The notes beneath the pieces were generated by a model. The model was given only the letters and a program-made list of their open reading frames with translations. It did no database searches and had not been told where the DNA came from. From assembly GCF_018918125.1 (NCBI RefSeq), contig NZ_JAHLQA010000019.1, positions 1-64,000 of the forward strand: 64,000 nt of DNA. The letters run 5' to 3'. Position 1 is the first letter of the stretch. Each line of letters begins with the position of its first letter. Of this stretch, positions 54,440 through 63,487 are shown piece by piece. Source of the DNA: Blautia sp. MSJ-19. GTDB lineage: Bacteria > Bacillota > Clostridia > Lachnospirales > Lachnospiraceae. A program made the position numbers and the translations under genes.

Positions 54440-56461
54440 ATGAGATTGTATAAGATATGCAATAAGATTTCCCTGCTGCTTCATGCACTTTGCAGTGCGG
54501 CCGGCTATTTTCTGATCGAGGCGATCAGCCGTCATTCCTTTACGGAAGCATGGACTTTTATGACAGGAAAACCACTGGTATTTGCGTATAATGCAGGATT
54601 GATCTTTACGACGAGCCTGCTTGTATATCTGTTCCGGCGGAGAACCTTCTGGCGTGTCCTGGTATCCATGTTCTGGCTGCTTCTTGGAATTATAAATGGT
54701 GTGATTCTGTCCAACAGGGTCACTCCGTTTACCGGGCCGGACCTGCATCTTCTGACAGATGGTATGGCAATTCTGAACAAATATCTGCCGGCATGGGGTG
54801 TGGTTCTTGCACTGATCGTTCTCGGCGTATTTGTACTCATTTTGCTTGCACTGCTGATCAAGGGACCGAAGTATCAGAGAAAAGTAAAATTCCGTTATGA
54901 CCTTCTTCTGGTGGTTGTGGGAGTTGCGGCATTTGCCGGAATCACACAGCTTGCACTGGAAAAAAGAGTGCTTTCCAATTATTTTGGAAATATTGCATTT
55001 GCCTATGAAGATTATGGCTATCCATATTGCCTTGCTGTTACGATCTTTGACACGGGCATCAGCTGCCCGAGGGATTATTCAGAAGAAGAAATCCAGCGGA
55101 TTGAGAAAAGCGAGGATAATCTTCCGGCAACAAATGAAAACAGCAAACCAAACATTATTTTCCTTCAGTTGGAATCATTTTTTGATCCGACGCTGGTTAA
55201 TTATCTGAAGATTTCCGAAGATCCGATTCCGAATTTCCGCAAACTGATGAAGGAATATTCTTCCGGATATTACAAGGTGCCGTCTGTAGGCGCCGGTACA
55301 GCAAATACAGAGTTTGAATCCATCACAGGCATGAGCCTTCATTATTTTGGACCAGGTGAATATCCGTACAAGAGCATTCTGAAGGAAACGACCTGTGAAA
55401 GTGCACCGTATGTGCTGAAGAATCTTGGATATTCGACACATGCCGTACATAACAATGAAGCGAATTTCTATGGGAGAAGGACGATTTTCCCGAATCTGGG
55501 ATTTGATACCTTCACTTCAGCAGAATACATGCCGGAGGAAGAGGATAAGAATCCGCTTGGCTGGACCAAAGATGAAGTGCTGACAGATGAGATCATCAAA
55601 TGTCTGGATTCCACAGAAGGTCCGGACTATGTATATACGATTTCCGTGCAGGGACATGGGGCATATCCGGAAGAAGAACTGATCGATGATCCGGAGATCA
55701 CTGTCACCGGTGCTGCGACAGAGGCACAGAATAATCAGTGGGAGTATTACTGTAACGAGATTCATGAGATGGATAATTTCGTGAAAGAGCTTACAGATGC
55801 GCTTGCGGACTATCCGGAGGATGTGATCCTTGTGATGTATGGCGATCATCTTCCGACGATGGGACTGAAAGTGGAAGATCTCAAAAACAAGTATCTTTTC
55901 CAGACCCAGTATGTTATGTGGGATAATTTCGGAATGGAGAAGAAAAATGTCAACCTGGCGGCTTATCAGATGGCAGCAGAAGTTATGGACCGTGCCGGAA
56001 TTCACGAAGGTACGATCTTCCGTTATCATCAGGCAAGAAGAAGTACCCGCAACTATCAGGTGGATCTGGAGACACTGCAGTATGACCTTCTCTATGGAGA
56101 AAAGTATTCCTACAAAGAAGATGGCGAATCCTTCGAGAGAACAAAGATGAGGATGGGACTGTATGATGTGACTCTTGATTCCATGGATCTTGTATCGGCT
56201 TCAGATTCGACTTACCGTCTGAAAGGAACAAATTTCACACCATCCAGTCAGGTCAAACTGAATGGAGAATGGATCGATACCGTTTATGTAAATCCAACGA
56301 CTCTGATGATATCAGGTACAGAACTGGATGATTTTGACAGGATCTCTGTGACACAGCGGAGCAACAGTTCAACCAGAAAGGCATTGAGCAAGAGCTACGA
56401 TCGCTCGGTTTATATGCTGTATTCTGAAAATAAATGGAAACTTCCGACGGAAGAATCCTGA
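54440..56461 (+). CDS. LtaS-like sulfatase-fold glycerophosphate polymerase
   Basis: 673 residues. Five transmembrane helices lie at ~15-180, then an extracellular sulfatase domain at ~230-560. The nucleophile is Thr287 in VGAGTANTEFESITG. Metal-site motifs include NIIFLQLESF, SVQGHGAYPEEEL and MYGDHLPTMG. The family polymerises phosphatidylglycerol head groups into lipoteichoic acid. An extra ~100-residue C-terminal domain (SSQVKLNGEWIDTVYVNPTTLMISG) looks like an IPT/TIG Ig-like fold and is not in S. aureus LtaS. It starts after AAGGAG and follows valS by 15 bases. Confidence 0.88.
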   Translation: MRLYKICNKISLLLHALCSAAGYFLIEAISRHSFTEAWTFMTGKPLVFAYNAGLIFTTSLLVYLFRRRTFWRVLVSMFWLLLGIINGVILSNRVTPFTGPDLHLLTDGMAILNKYLPAWGVVLALIVLGVFVLILLALLIKGPKYQRKVKFRYDLLLVVVGVAAFAGITQLALEKRVLSNYFGNIAFAYEDYGYPYCLAVTIFDTGISCPRDYSEEEIQRIEKSEDNLPATNENSKPNIIFLQLESFFDPTLVNYLKISEDPIPNFRKLMKEYSSGYYKVPSVGAGTANTEFESITGMSLHYFGPGEYPYKSILKETTCESAPYVLKNLGYSTHAVHNNEANFYGRRTIFPNLGFDTFTSAEYMPEEEDKNPLGWTKDEVLTDEIIKCLDSTEGPDYVYTISVQGHGAYPEEELIDDPEITVTGAATEAQNNQWEYYCNEIHEMDNFVKELTDALADYPEDVILVMYGDHLPTMGLKVEDLKNKYLFQTQYVMWDNFGMEKKNVNLAAYQMAAEVMDRAGIHEGTIFRYHQARRSTRNYQVDLETLQYDLLYGEKYSYKEDGESFERTKMRMGLYDVTLDSMDLVSASDSTYRLKGTNFTPSSQVKLNGEWIDTVYVNPTTLMISGTELDDFDRISVTQRSNSSTRKALSKSYDRSVYMLYSENKWKLPTEES

Positions 56462-56491
56462 TTCTGACGAATAAAAGATTACGATTAGTAC

Positions 56492-56519
56492 TGGACATCT
56501 TTCACCACTCATATATAAT
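56492..56519 (+). promoter_or_regulatory. folC promoter
   Basis: TGGACA (56492-56497), 16 bases, TATAAT (56514-56519). Transcription should start near 56526. Confidence 0.7.
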
Positions 56520-56524
56520 GATAT

Positions 56525-56561
56525 CGTAGTGGTTTGAATCCCGGAGATTCAGACCGCTGCG
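56525..56561 (+). other. Hairpin at the 5' end of folC mRNA
   Basis: CGTAGTGGTTTGAATC, loop CCGGA, GATTCAGACCGCTGCG: a 16-bp stem in RNA where all three departures from Watson-Crick pairing are G.U. It begins right at the predicted transcript start, 16 bases before GTG 56577. No T run follows. Confidence 0.7.
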
Positions 56562-56591
56562 AATACATTAGATGAAGTGGTGAATTTTTTT

Positions 56592-57893
56592 ATGAATTAC
56601 GAAGAAGCAGTTGCTTATATTGAAGAAACTCCGAAATTTACAACAAAGAACAAGCTGGAGCATACAAAGGAATGTCTGCACCGTCTGGGGGACCCGCAAA
56701 AGAAATTCAGGGTCATACATGTGGCAGGAACAAACGGAAAAGGAAGCACCTGTGCATTTCTGACTTCTGTTCTGAGGGAGGCAGGTTATTCCTGTGGTCT
56801 GTTTACTTCCCCGCATCTGGTCGTGATCAATGAACGTTTTCAGATCAACGAGAAGAATATTGATGATGAAGCATTTTTGAATGCGTTTGAAAAAGTAAAG
56901 AAACTGTCAGAGGAACTGGTAGCAGAGGGAAACTATCATCCGACCTATTTTGAATTTCTGTTTCTGATGGGAATGGTAGTCTTTGCGGATGCAAAAGTAG
57001 ATTATGTGATTCTGGAGACTGGACTGGGTGGAAGACTGGATGCGACAACAGCTGTAGAAGATCCGGCAGCGTGTGTGATCACGTCGATCAGTTTTGATCA
57101 TATGCAGTATCTTGGAGATACGATCGAGGCGATTGCCGGTGAAAAAGCAGGAATCATAGTACCTGGAGTTCCGGTGATCTATGACGGGAACAATCCTGTG
57201 GCAGCAGAAGTGATACGTAAACATGCACAGGAACTGGGAAGCCCGTATTATGAAGTCAGGAAAGAAGATGCAAAAATCGTGCGCAGCACAAGGTCAGGCA
57301 TTGATTTTTTGTTTGAGAATGAGTATTATGGAAATACAGTTTTCTCATTGCCGTTTATTGCAGAATACCAGGTGATGAACGGATCTCTTGCACTGAAAAC
57401 GATTGAAGTACTGAAGAATCAGATTCCGGTATCTCTGGAGGCAGTCAGAAAAGGACTTCAGGAGACTCGCTGGCAGGGACGAATGGAAACCGTACTTCCG
57501 GGAGTTATCGTGGATGGAGCACACAATGAGGATGGTGTGGAGAAGTTTGTGGAGACAGCAGCTCACTTTCAGGAGGACTGTCCGCTGACACTTCTTTTTT
57601 CGGCAGTAGATGACAAGGATTACACAGATATGATCCGGACGATCCTCGGCAGAATTTCGTTCCGTCATGTGATCGTGACACAGGTAGGCGGCTACCGTAA
57701 GGTGCCGGCAGAGAAACTTGCGGAGATCTTCCGCAAAGAAGGATGTCCGTCAGCTGAAGCCTGTGAGGATGTAGAAGAGGCATTTCGCAAAGCACTGGCT
57801 GTGAAGGGCGAAGACGGAATGCTGTTCTGTGTTGGTTCCCTGTATCTGGTTGGTGAGATCAAGACAGCCATCCTGAAGGGAATCGGAAAATAA
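56592..57893 (+). CDS. folC: Folylpolyglutamate/dihydrofolate synthase
   Basis: 433 residues. Mur-ligase fold: P-loop GTNGKGSTCAFL near residue 47, LFTSPHLVVINERFQIN, VILETGLGGRLDATTAV and SFDHMQYLGDTIEAIAGEKAGI. The C-terminal domain has DGAHNEDG (substrate Asp/His) and VTQVGGYRK. It adds glutamate to folates and, in many Firmicutes, also makes dihydrofolate. Start is ambiguous: ATG 56592 or GTG 56577, five codons earlier, as the ribosome site is poor in either case. A 5' hairpin precedes it. Confidence 0.93.
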   Translation: MNYEEAVAYIEETPKFTTKNKLEHTKECLHRLGDPQKKFRVIHVAGTNGKGSTCAFLTSVLREAGYSCGLFTSPHLVVINERFQINEKNIDDEAFLNAFEKVKKLSEELVAEGNYHPTYFEFLFLMGMVVFADAKVDYVILETGLGGRLDATTAVEDPAACVITSISFDHMQYLGDTIEAIAGEKAGIIVPGVPVIYDGNNPVAAEVIRKHAQELGSPYYEVRKEDAKIVRSTRSGIDFLFENEYYGNTVFSLPFIAEYQVMNGSLALKTIEVLKNQIPVSLEAVRKGLQETRWQGRMETVLPGVIVDGAHNEDGVEKFVETAAHFQEDCPLTLLFSAVDDKDYTDMIRTILGRISFRHVIVTQVGGYRKVPAEKLAEIFRKEGCPSAEACEDVEEAFRKALAVKGEDGMLFCVGSLYLVGEIKTAILKGIGK

Positions 57894-57904
57894 AGGAGAA
57901 TACG

Positions 57905-58057
57905 ATGATTGATTATGAAGAGGAACTGAAGAAGTTTGAACCATGTCTGGATGTCACAGATGCAGAAGGCGCGATCTATGACCGTGAACTGACAGATATT
58001 CTGGATGTTCTGCAGGAAGTATTAAGAGAAGCAAAGAGCAACAGACGTGTAAAATAA
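57905..58057 (+). CDS. Small acidic protein, unknown
   Basis: 50 residues, ATG after AAAGGAG, 11 bases downstream of folC. The sequence opens MIDYEEELKKFEP and has an amphipathic helix ELTDILDVLQEVLREAK. It carries one cysteine and no signal peptide. Tight spacing to folC and the next gene supports real translation. No family is recognised. Confidence 0.65.
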   Translation: MIDYEEELKKFEPCLDVTDAEGAIYDRELTDILDVLQEVLREAKSNRRVK

Positions 58058-58074
58058 AGCACAAGGAGAACTAC

Positions 58075-59322
58075 ATGAATTGTATGAACTGCGGTGCATT
58101 TCTCATGGATATGGATCTGGATTACTGTCCGAACTGTGGGTATAATGTGCTGATTCAGAAAAAAGTAGATTATCTGTCCAAAATATACTATAATCAGGGG
58201 CTTGAAAAAGCGAGCATTCGTGACCTTTCCGGCGCGATTGCCTGTCTGAAACAGAGCCTGATGTATGATAAAAGAAATATTCGGGCTCGAAATCTGCTTG
58301 GACTGGTATATTTTGAGACGGGTGAAGTGGTGTCGGCACTCAGTGAATGGGTGATCAGCAAGAATCTTCAGCCGAGCAGAAATCTTGCAACAGAGTATAT
58401 CAATAAATTACAGGCCAACCCGAACAAGCTGGCTGCGATCAATGAGACGATCAAAAAATATAATCATGCGCTTTTTCTCTGCAGAGAGGGGCATGAGGAT
58501 ATGGCTGCGATCCAGCTGCGTAAAATTCTTGCGCAGAATTCAAAACTGATCAAGGGATACCATCTGCTTGCCCTGATCCAGATGAAAAACGGGGAATGGA
58601 ATCGTGCACGAAGAATCCTGAAGAAGGCAGCACGGATCGACAAAACAAATACGACAACACTTCGGTTTCTTCGTGAAGTGGATGAACAGACCGGGGTTAC
58701 GACAAGACTGGAAAAAACTCCAAAGAAGGGGCTGTTCCGTTCCAAAAACAAAAAACAGAGTTTTGATGAGGAAATCCTTGGAAATGGCAGCAGTGTGCAG
58801 CCGACCGTGTACAGGGAACATTCGAGGATTTCTGCATTCTTTATTTTGATGTCCGGTATTGCGGCAGGTGCAGTTGCATTCTGGCTGCTGGCCGTGCCAT
58901 CGATTCGTCAGGGAATCTACCAGGAAGCAAATCAGCAGATCGTGCAGTACAGTGAATCGCTGGCAAGTCAGGGAGCTGAGCTGACCAAAGTGCAGGGAGA
59001 GGCAAAAGAGTCCGGGGATACCGTAGAATCCGTGACACAGGAGCTGACAACGGAGCAGGCGAAGAGTGAGAGTTATCAGGCACTTCTGCAGGCATATACG
59101 TATTATCAGCAGCAGGATATCGACAGTGCAGCGGTGGAGATTCAGAAAGTACATGTAGATGTGCTGACAGATTCCATGAAGACGATCTATACGACGATCA
59201 AAAATGCAACCGGTGTTACTGGAATCAATGATTCTGAAGGCGTACAGGCGCAGAGTGACCAGAATACAGACAATGCTGATTACAGTGAGTATGACAATGC
59301 AGATGGAGAATATTATGAATAA
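58075..59322 (+). CDS. Zinc-ribbon TPR membrane protein
   Basis: 415 residues. An N-terminal zinc ribbon has CMNCG and CPNCG. TPR-like helix repeats follow (~35-215: LEKASIRDLSGAIACLKQSLMYDKRNIRARNLLGLVYFETG and later units). One transmembrane helix lies at ~258-280, then a coiled-coil outer stretch and an acidic tail. The layout suggests an intracellular zinc/TPR scaffold tied to an outer coiled coil. The function is unknown. It ends just before the spoIIA operon terminator and is not obviously part of that operon. Confidence 0.75.
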   Translation: MNCMNCGAFLMDMDLDYCPNCGYNVLIQKKVDYLSKIYYNQGLEKASIRDLSGAIACLKQSLMYDKRNIRARNLLGLVYFETGEVVSALSEWVISKNLQPSRNLATEYINKLQANPNKLAAINETIKKYNHALFLCREGHEDMAAIQLRKILAQNSKLIKGYHLLALIQMKNGEWNRARRILKKAARIDKTNTTTLRFLREVDEQTGVTTRLEKTPKKGLFRSKNKKQSFDEEILGNGSSVQPTVYREHSRISAFFILMSGIAAGAVAFWLLAVPSIRQGIYQEANQQIVQYSESLASQGAELTKVQGEAKESGDTVESVTQELTTEQAKSESYQALLQAYTYYQQQDIDSAAVEIQKVHVDVLTDSMKTIYTTIKNATGVTGINDSEGVQAQSDQNTDNADYSEYDNADGEYYE

Positions 59323-59348
59323 GCGATTCGGATTTTAAGAAAAACCTC

Positions 59349-59391
59349 GGAGAAGGGGATGTACCAGCGGTGCATCCTCTTTTTCTTTTTT
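59349..59391 (+). terminator. Terminator before spoIIAA
   Basis: GAGAAGGGGATG-ACC pairs with GGTGCATCCTCTTTTTC around a short AGC loop, followed by TTTTTTAT. It isolates the sporulation operon. Confidence 0.8.
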
Positions 59392-59414
59392 ATAAAAGCA
59401 GGGGGGAGTGGAAA

Positions 59415-59744
59415 ATGAAAGAAATGTTTAAACTGGAGGGGACAACATTGGTTATTCTGGTTCCGGAGGAACTGGATCATCCGGTATCTGACTGGATCCG
59501 GAAAGAGGCGGAAAAACTGGCAGGCAGAACTTATATAAGGACGATCGTGTTTGATTTTTCGCAAACGCAGTTCATGGACAGCTCCGGAGTTGGATTGCTG
59601 ATGGGAAGATATCGGTCTCTGGGGATGCGCAAAGGCTGCATCCAGGCAACGGGAGTGAGCAGCCATATCGACAGGCTGCTCCATCTGTCGGGACTGCATC
59701 GTTATATTGAAATACACAGAGCAGAAGAGGAGGAGAAACCATGA
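59415..59744 (+). CDS. spoIIAA: Anti-sigma F antagonist SpoIIAA
   Basis: 109 residues, STAS domain. The phosphorylated serine is in MDSSGVGLLMGRY at S57 (S58 in B. subtilis). In the forespore, dephosphorylated SpoIIAA binds SpoIIAB and frees SigF. ATG 59415 follows GGGGGGAG. It overlaps spoIIAB by four bases. The usual forespore operon order is kept. Confidence 0.95.
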   Translation: MKEMFKLEGTTLVILVPEELDHPVSDWIRKEAEKLAGRTYIRTIVFDFSQTQFMDSSGVGLLMGRYRSLGMRKGCIQATGVSSHIDRLLHLSGLHRYIEIHRAEEEEKP

Positions 59745-60169
59745 AAGAGAATACAAACGAAATGCTTCTTGTTTTTGACAGCCTTCCGGCAAATGAAGGT
59801 CTTGCGAGGATCACGGCGGCATCTTTCTGTACGCAGCTGAATCCTACATTGGAAGAGATTGCAGACCTTAAGACTGCAGTGTCGGAAGCCGTGACAAACT
59901 GCATCATTCACGGATATGAGAATCAGATAAAAAAGATTGAAATGAAATTATATTACAGAGAGCAGGTACTGTACGTGGACATCACAGATCATGGAGTGGG
60001 AATTATGGATGTGCAGAAAGCAATGGAACCAATGTATACCACAAAACCGGATAAAGACCGTTCGGGAATGGGATTTACCTTTATGGAAGCCTTTATGGAT
60101 GAAGTGGAGGTGGAATCAGAAACAGGAAAGGGAACCACGGTGCATATGAAAAAGACCATTGGTCGGTAG
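59741..60169 (+). CDS. spoIIAB: Anti-sigma F factor / kinase SpoIIAB
   Basis: 142 residues, GHKL kinase: N-box LKTAVSEAVTNCIIHGY, G1 box DITDHGVGIMDV, G2 box DKDRSGMGFTFME. It binds and inhibits SigF and phosphorylates SpoIIAA. The start overlaps the spoIIAA stop, and sigF follows after eight bases. Confidence 0.95.
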   Translation: MKENTNEMLLVFDSLPANEGLARITAASFCTQLNPTLEEIADLKTAVSEAVTNCIIHGYENQIKKIEMKLYYREQVLYVDITDHGVGIMDVQKAMEPMYTTKPDKDRSGMGFTFMEAFMDEVEVESETGKGTTVHMKKTIGR

Positions 60170-60177
60170 GCACAGAT

Positions 60178-60894
60178 ATGACCTTGGATACATCGGCCCT
60201 GATCGGGCGGGCGCACCAGGGGGATAAAGAAGCGAGAGAACTGTTATTTCATCAGAATATGGGACTGGTCTACAGTGTTGCCAGAAGGTTTGCGGGCCGA
60301 GGGGTAGAAATGGAAGACCTTGTCCAGATTGGAAGTATCGGCCTTTTGAAAGCGATAGATAAATTTGACCTGTCATTTGATGTGAAATTTTCTACTTATG
60401 CCGTGCCTATGATCGCAGGTGAGATCAAAAGATTTCTGAGAGATGATGGCATGGTAAAAGTCAGTCGTTCTATAAAAGAAAATCAGTACAGGATCTATCG
60501 TGCACGGGAAATGCTCGAAAAAAGGCTGGGAAGGGAACCGAACATTACAGAACTTTCCGAAGAACTGCAGATGCCGCCGGAAGAGATTGCGATGGCATTG
60601 GAATCAGCAGCTGAGGTGGAATCCATTTACCGGCCGATCCATCAGGGTGAGGGAACGGAACTGAGGCTGCTGGATAAAATTCCGGAACTGAAGAATATGC
60701 AGGAGAAATTGTTGGACAGAGTGCTGCTGGAAGAACTTCTGGATCGCCTTCAAAAAGAAGAAAGAGATATGATCTGTATGCGCTATTTCTGCGATATGAC
60801 ACAGACAGAGGTAGCGTCGCGCCTGGGAGTATCACAGGTGCAGGTATCCAGAATGGAAAAAAGAATTTTGCAGAAGCTTCGAAAAGAATTATAA
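60178..60894 (+). CDS. sigF: Forespore sigma factor SigF
   Basis: 238 residues. Region 2 is complete (MGLVYSVARRFAGRGVEMEDLVQIGSIGLLKAIDKFDLSFDVKFSTYAVPMIAGEIKRFLRDD). Region 3 has VSRSIKENQYRIYRAREML. Region 4.2 has the helix-turn-helix MTQTEVASRLGVSQVQVSRMEKRILQKL. It is the first forespore-specific sigma factor. A near-identical sigma-G could be confused, but the spoIIAA-spoIIAB context decides. Confidence 0.95.
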   Translation: MTLDTSALIGRAHQGDKEARELLFHQNMGLVYSVARRFAGRGVEMEDLVQIGSIGLLKAIDKFDLSFDVKFSTYAVPMIAGEIKRFLRDDGMVKVSRSIKENQYRIYRAREMLEKRLGREPNITELSEELQMPPEEIAMALESAAEVESIYRPIHQGEGTELRLLDKIPELKNMQEKLLDRVLLEELLDRLQKEERDMICMRYFCDMTQTEVASRLGVSQVQVSRMEKRILQKLRKEL

Positions 60895-60999
60895 AATATG
60901 CTGTGGCAGCCAAAACTTTAATGGCACTATTACGTATACTTTTTGCCGGTTTTTCAGATACTGATACAGAAACAAACCGGAAAGGACGTGTGGGGATTT

Positions 61000-61641
61000 A
61001 TGGCATCTGAATCAGTAACGGTGTATATCAAAGGTGACCGGAATGTGGAGGTAACAAAAACGGATGTGACTCTGGGAGATATTGTCACACTGGAGTGTGC
61101 CGATAAAGTTATGCTGCCCAGGATCAAAGCATTGAAGATACTCAAAATACACGGGGAGAAAGAACAGAGATTTGTGATATCCATATTAAAGATCATTGCC
61201 TGCATTCACGAGCAGTATCCCAAAGTAGAAGTGCAGAATCTGGGAGAGTCGGATCTGATCGTGACCTATGAAAATCAGAAGACACCGCCATATGCGTGGC
61301 ATATCCTGAAGGTGACTGCTGTGGCAGCTGTGATATTTGTAGGATCGGCTTTTTCTATCATGGCATTTAACAATGATGTAGGAGGGACGGAACTGTTCGG
61401 TCAGATCTATGAACTTGTGATGGGAAGCAAAAGTGATGGATTTACAGTGCTGGAGATCACTTACTCGATTGGGCTGACACTAGGAATTCTGATCTTTTTC
61501 AATCATTTTGGAAAAAAACGTTTTACTGTGGATCCGACACCAATGGAAGTGCAGATGCGTCTTTATGAAAATGATATTCAGACAACACTTGTGGAAGATG
61601 CGGCGCGCAGAAAAAAAGAAATGGAAGTTGGTGGGAAATAA
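61000..61641 (+). CDS. spoVAA: SpoVAA (dipicolinate channel component)
   Basis: 213 residues. The N-terminal ~100 residues form the SpoVAA soluble domain (ESVTVYIKGDRNVEVTKTDVTLGDIVTLEC). Two or three transmembrane helices follow (~105-125, ~145-165, ~170-190), with the family end DPTPMEVQMRLYENDIQTTLVEDAARRKK. SpoVA proteins carry Ca-dipicolinate into the forespore and release it at germination. ATG 61000 follows GTGTGGGG. It follows sigF by 105 bases and meets spoVAB with a TAATG overlap. Confidence 0.88.
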   Translation: MASESVTVYIKGDRNVEVTKTDVTLGDIVTLECADKVMLPRIKALKILKIHGEKEQRFVISILKIIACIHEQYPKVEVQNLGESDLIVTYENQKTPPYAWHILKVTAVAAVIFVGSAFSIMAFNNDVGGTELFGQIYELVMGSKSDGFTVLEITYSIGLTLGILIFFNHFGKKRFTVDPTPMEVQMRLYENDIQTTLVEDAARRKKEMEVGGK

Positions 61642-62057
61642 TGTGGATACAGAAGATAGTTCTTGTACTGATCGGACTGAGTGCAGGTGTGGTCGTTGCA
61701 GGCGGATTGTTCTCTTTTATCGTAGAACTGGGGGTGATCTCTGATTTTGCGGACCGGACGCATACCGGAAATAAGATCATGTTCTATGAAGATATGGTTT
61801 CGGCAGGGGCTGTGTTTGGGAATCTGTTTCAGATCTTTGGACTGCAGATGCCGGGTGGAAAGCTCTTTTTGTCTGTATTTGGTCTGCTTGGAGGAATCTT
61901 TGTGGGATGCTGGGCTATGGCACTGGCAGAGATTCTGAATGTATTTCCGATCTTTATGCGCAGGGCCAGGATCGTTCGCTATCTGGCGGTGTTTGTGCTT
62001 ATGGTAGCACTGGGAAAAGGGTTTGGAGCAGGGCTCTTTTTCTGGAAGAGATGGTAA
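61641..62057 (+). CDS. spoVAB: SpoVAB
   Basis: 138 residues with four hydrophobic segments. The opening MWIQKIVLVLIGLSAGVVVAGG and the GEPY-like loop FQIFGLQMPGGKLFL match SpoVAB. It is a small membrane component of the SpoVA complex. It begins within the spoVAA stop codon. The next member of the usual operon, spoVAC, does not follow; a strong terminator does. Confidence 0.88.
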   Translation: MWIQKIVLVLIGLSAGVVVAGGLFSFIVELGVISDFADRTHTGNKIMFYEDMVSAGAVFGNLFQIFGLQMPGGKLFLSVFGLLGGIFVGCWAMALAEILNVFPIFMRRARIVRYLAVFVLMVALGKGFGAGLFFWKRW

Positions 62058-62109
62058 AAGACAACGGGGACGGAGTTTTGTGTTGTAAAACTCCGTCCCC
62101 GTTGTCTTT
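62057..62109. terminator. Perfect 23-bp terminator hairpin, GGGGACGG family
   Basis: AAAGACAACGGGGACGGAGTTTT, a 7-base loop, and its exact complement. The stem begins at the spoVAB stop. It can serve both spoVAB and the convergent sstT. Its core GGGGACGGAGTTTT is the same as in the terminator at 42507. Confidence 0.9.
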
Positions 62110-62140
62110 GGAGATAAAATCAATAAACAAGAATAGTTGG

Positions 62141-63367
62141 CTAGAATTTAATTTCTTTTCCTTCCAGTCGCCACTGTCTGAATTCTGCAGATGCAGAAAG
62201 GAGAAGGTCGGAAGAAGAGTTCAGAGCGGTCTCTACAGAGTCCTGGATAACACCGATGATGAAACCAACGGCAACGACCTGCATGGAAATATCATCAGAG
62301 ATACCAAACAGGGAGCAGGCCATCGGAATCAGCAGCAGGGAACCGCCGGCAACACCGGAAGCACCACAGGCTGACAGAGCTGCCAGGAGACTGAGGATGA
62401 TCGCAGTCGGAATGTCTACATGGATACCAAGTGTGTAAGCGGTTGCCATAGTCATAACGGTAATAGTGATCGCAGCACCATCCATGTTGATCGTAGCACC
62501 TAACGGAATCGTTACAGAATATGTATCACGGTCCAGACCCATTTCTTCACATACTTTCATGTTGACCGGAATGTTGGCAGCAGAACTTCTTGTAAAGAAT
62601 GCAGTCAGGGCGCTTCTTTTCAGACAGTGGAAGATCAGCGGATACGGGTTCTTACGGATACACCAGTAAACCAGAAGCGGGTTGGTGACAAAATAGATAA
62701 AGAGCATACAGCCAACCAGCAGGAGAAGCAGTTTTCCATATGTGGTAAAGATATCCAGACCATTGGTGGATACGGTATTGAATACAAGACCGAAGATACC
62801 AAATGGTGCCATATTGATGATCCAGGTAACAACTGTGGAGATTCCGTCAGCAACATCAGCAAGAACATTTTTAGTCATGTTATTGGCTGCACGGAATGCA
62901 AGTCCGAGAAGAACTGCCCACATAAGGATTCCGACATAGTTTGCATTTACGAGGGAGGATACCGGATTGGCAACCAGATTCAGAAGAAGGTTGTTAAGAA
63001 CCTCTACGATACCCTGTGGTGCAGCTGTGTCAGTTGCGGCAGCGGTAGCAAGTGTCAGTTTGACAGGAAAAGCCATGCTTGCGAATACTGCGATGACTGC
63101 TGCCAGTACAGTACTGAACATATAAAGAATGATGACTGTCTTGATGACCCCGCCGTGGGATTTTCCTGCGTTGCACAGAGAACTGATCACAAGAAAGAAT
63201 ACCAGAAGTGGTGCGATTGCCTTAAGGGCACTTACAAAGACATCGCCAAGAATTGCAATGCCGGTTGCACCTGGTACAGCGATTCCCAGAATGGCACCAA
63301 GAATAAGGCCGACCAGGATTCGCTTTACCAGAGCGATGTCTGTCCATTTGTTCCAAAGCTTTTTCAT
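62141..63367 (-). CDS. sstT: Serine/threonine:Na+ symporter SstT
   Basis: 408 residues, DAACS family. It has ~8 hydrophobic helices and the family's re-entrant loops: FFTRSSAANIPVNM (serine-rich, HP1) and the substrate helix SVTIPLGATINMDGAAI with the NMDG motif for Na+ and substrate. LSACGASGVAGGSLLLIPMA is HP2. It imports Ser/Thr with Na+. AAAGGAG precedes the start. It lies on the minus strand between two halves of the spoVA genes. Confidence 0.93.
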   Translation of the reverse strand: MKKLWNKWTDIALVKRILVGLILGAILGIAVPGATGIAILGDVFVSALKAIAPLLVFFLVISSLCNAGKSHGGVIKTVIILYMFSTVLAAVIAVFASMAFPVKLTLATAAATDTAAPQGIVEVLNNLLLNLVANPVSSLVNANYVGILMWAVLLGLAFRAANNMTKNVLADVADGISTVVTWIINMAPFGIFGLVFNTVSTNGLDIFTTYGKLLLLLVGCMLFIYFVTNPLLVYWCIRKNPYPLIFHCLKRSALTAFFTRSSAANIPVNMKVCEEMGLDRDTYSVTIPLGATINMDGAAITITVMTMATAYTLGIHVDIPTAIILSLLAALSACGASGVAGGSLLLIPMACSLFGISDDISMQVVAVGFIIGVIQDSVETALNSSSDLLLSASAEFRQWRLEGKEIKF

Positions 63368-63408
63368 ATTTGTACTCCTTTAACGTTTTAAAATGATAAT
63401 ATGATACA

Positions 63409-63437
63409 ATTATAAACGAAAAGAAGTAAGAATGCAA
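63409..63437 (-). promoter_or_regulatory. sstT promoter
   Basis: On the minus strand TTGCAT (63432-63437), 17 bases, TATAAT (63409-63414), about 42 bases upstream of the sstT start. Confidence 0.7.
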
Positions 63438-63487
63438 GAACGTAATGTACAAATGTTCACCAGTGAAAGACAAGACGGCAAAATCTT

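Noticed and set aside
60934-60961. Possible sigma-F/G promoter before spoVAA (GTATA-N16-CAGATAC)
   Set aside because: The -10 match is poor; spoVAA could be read from the spoIIA transcript.
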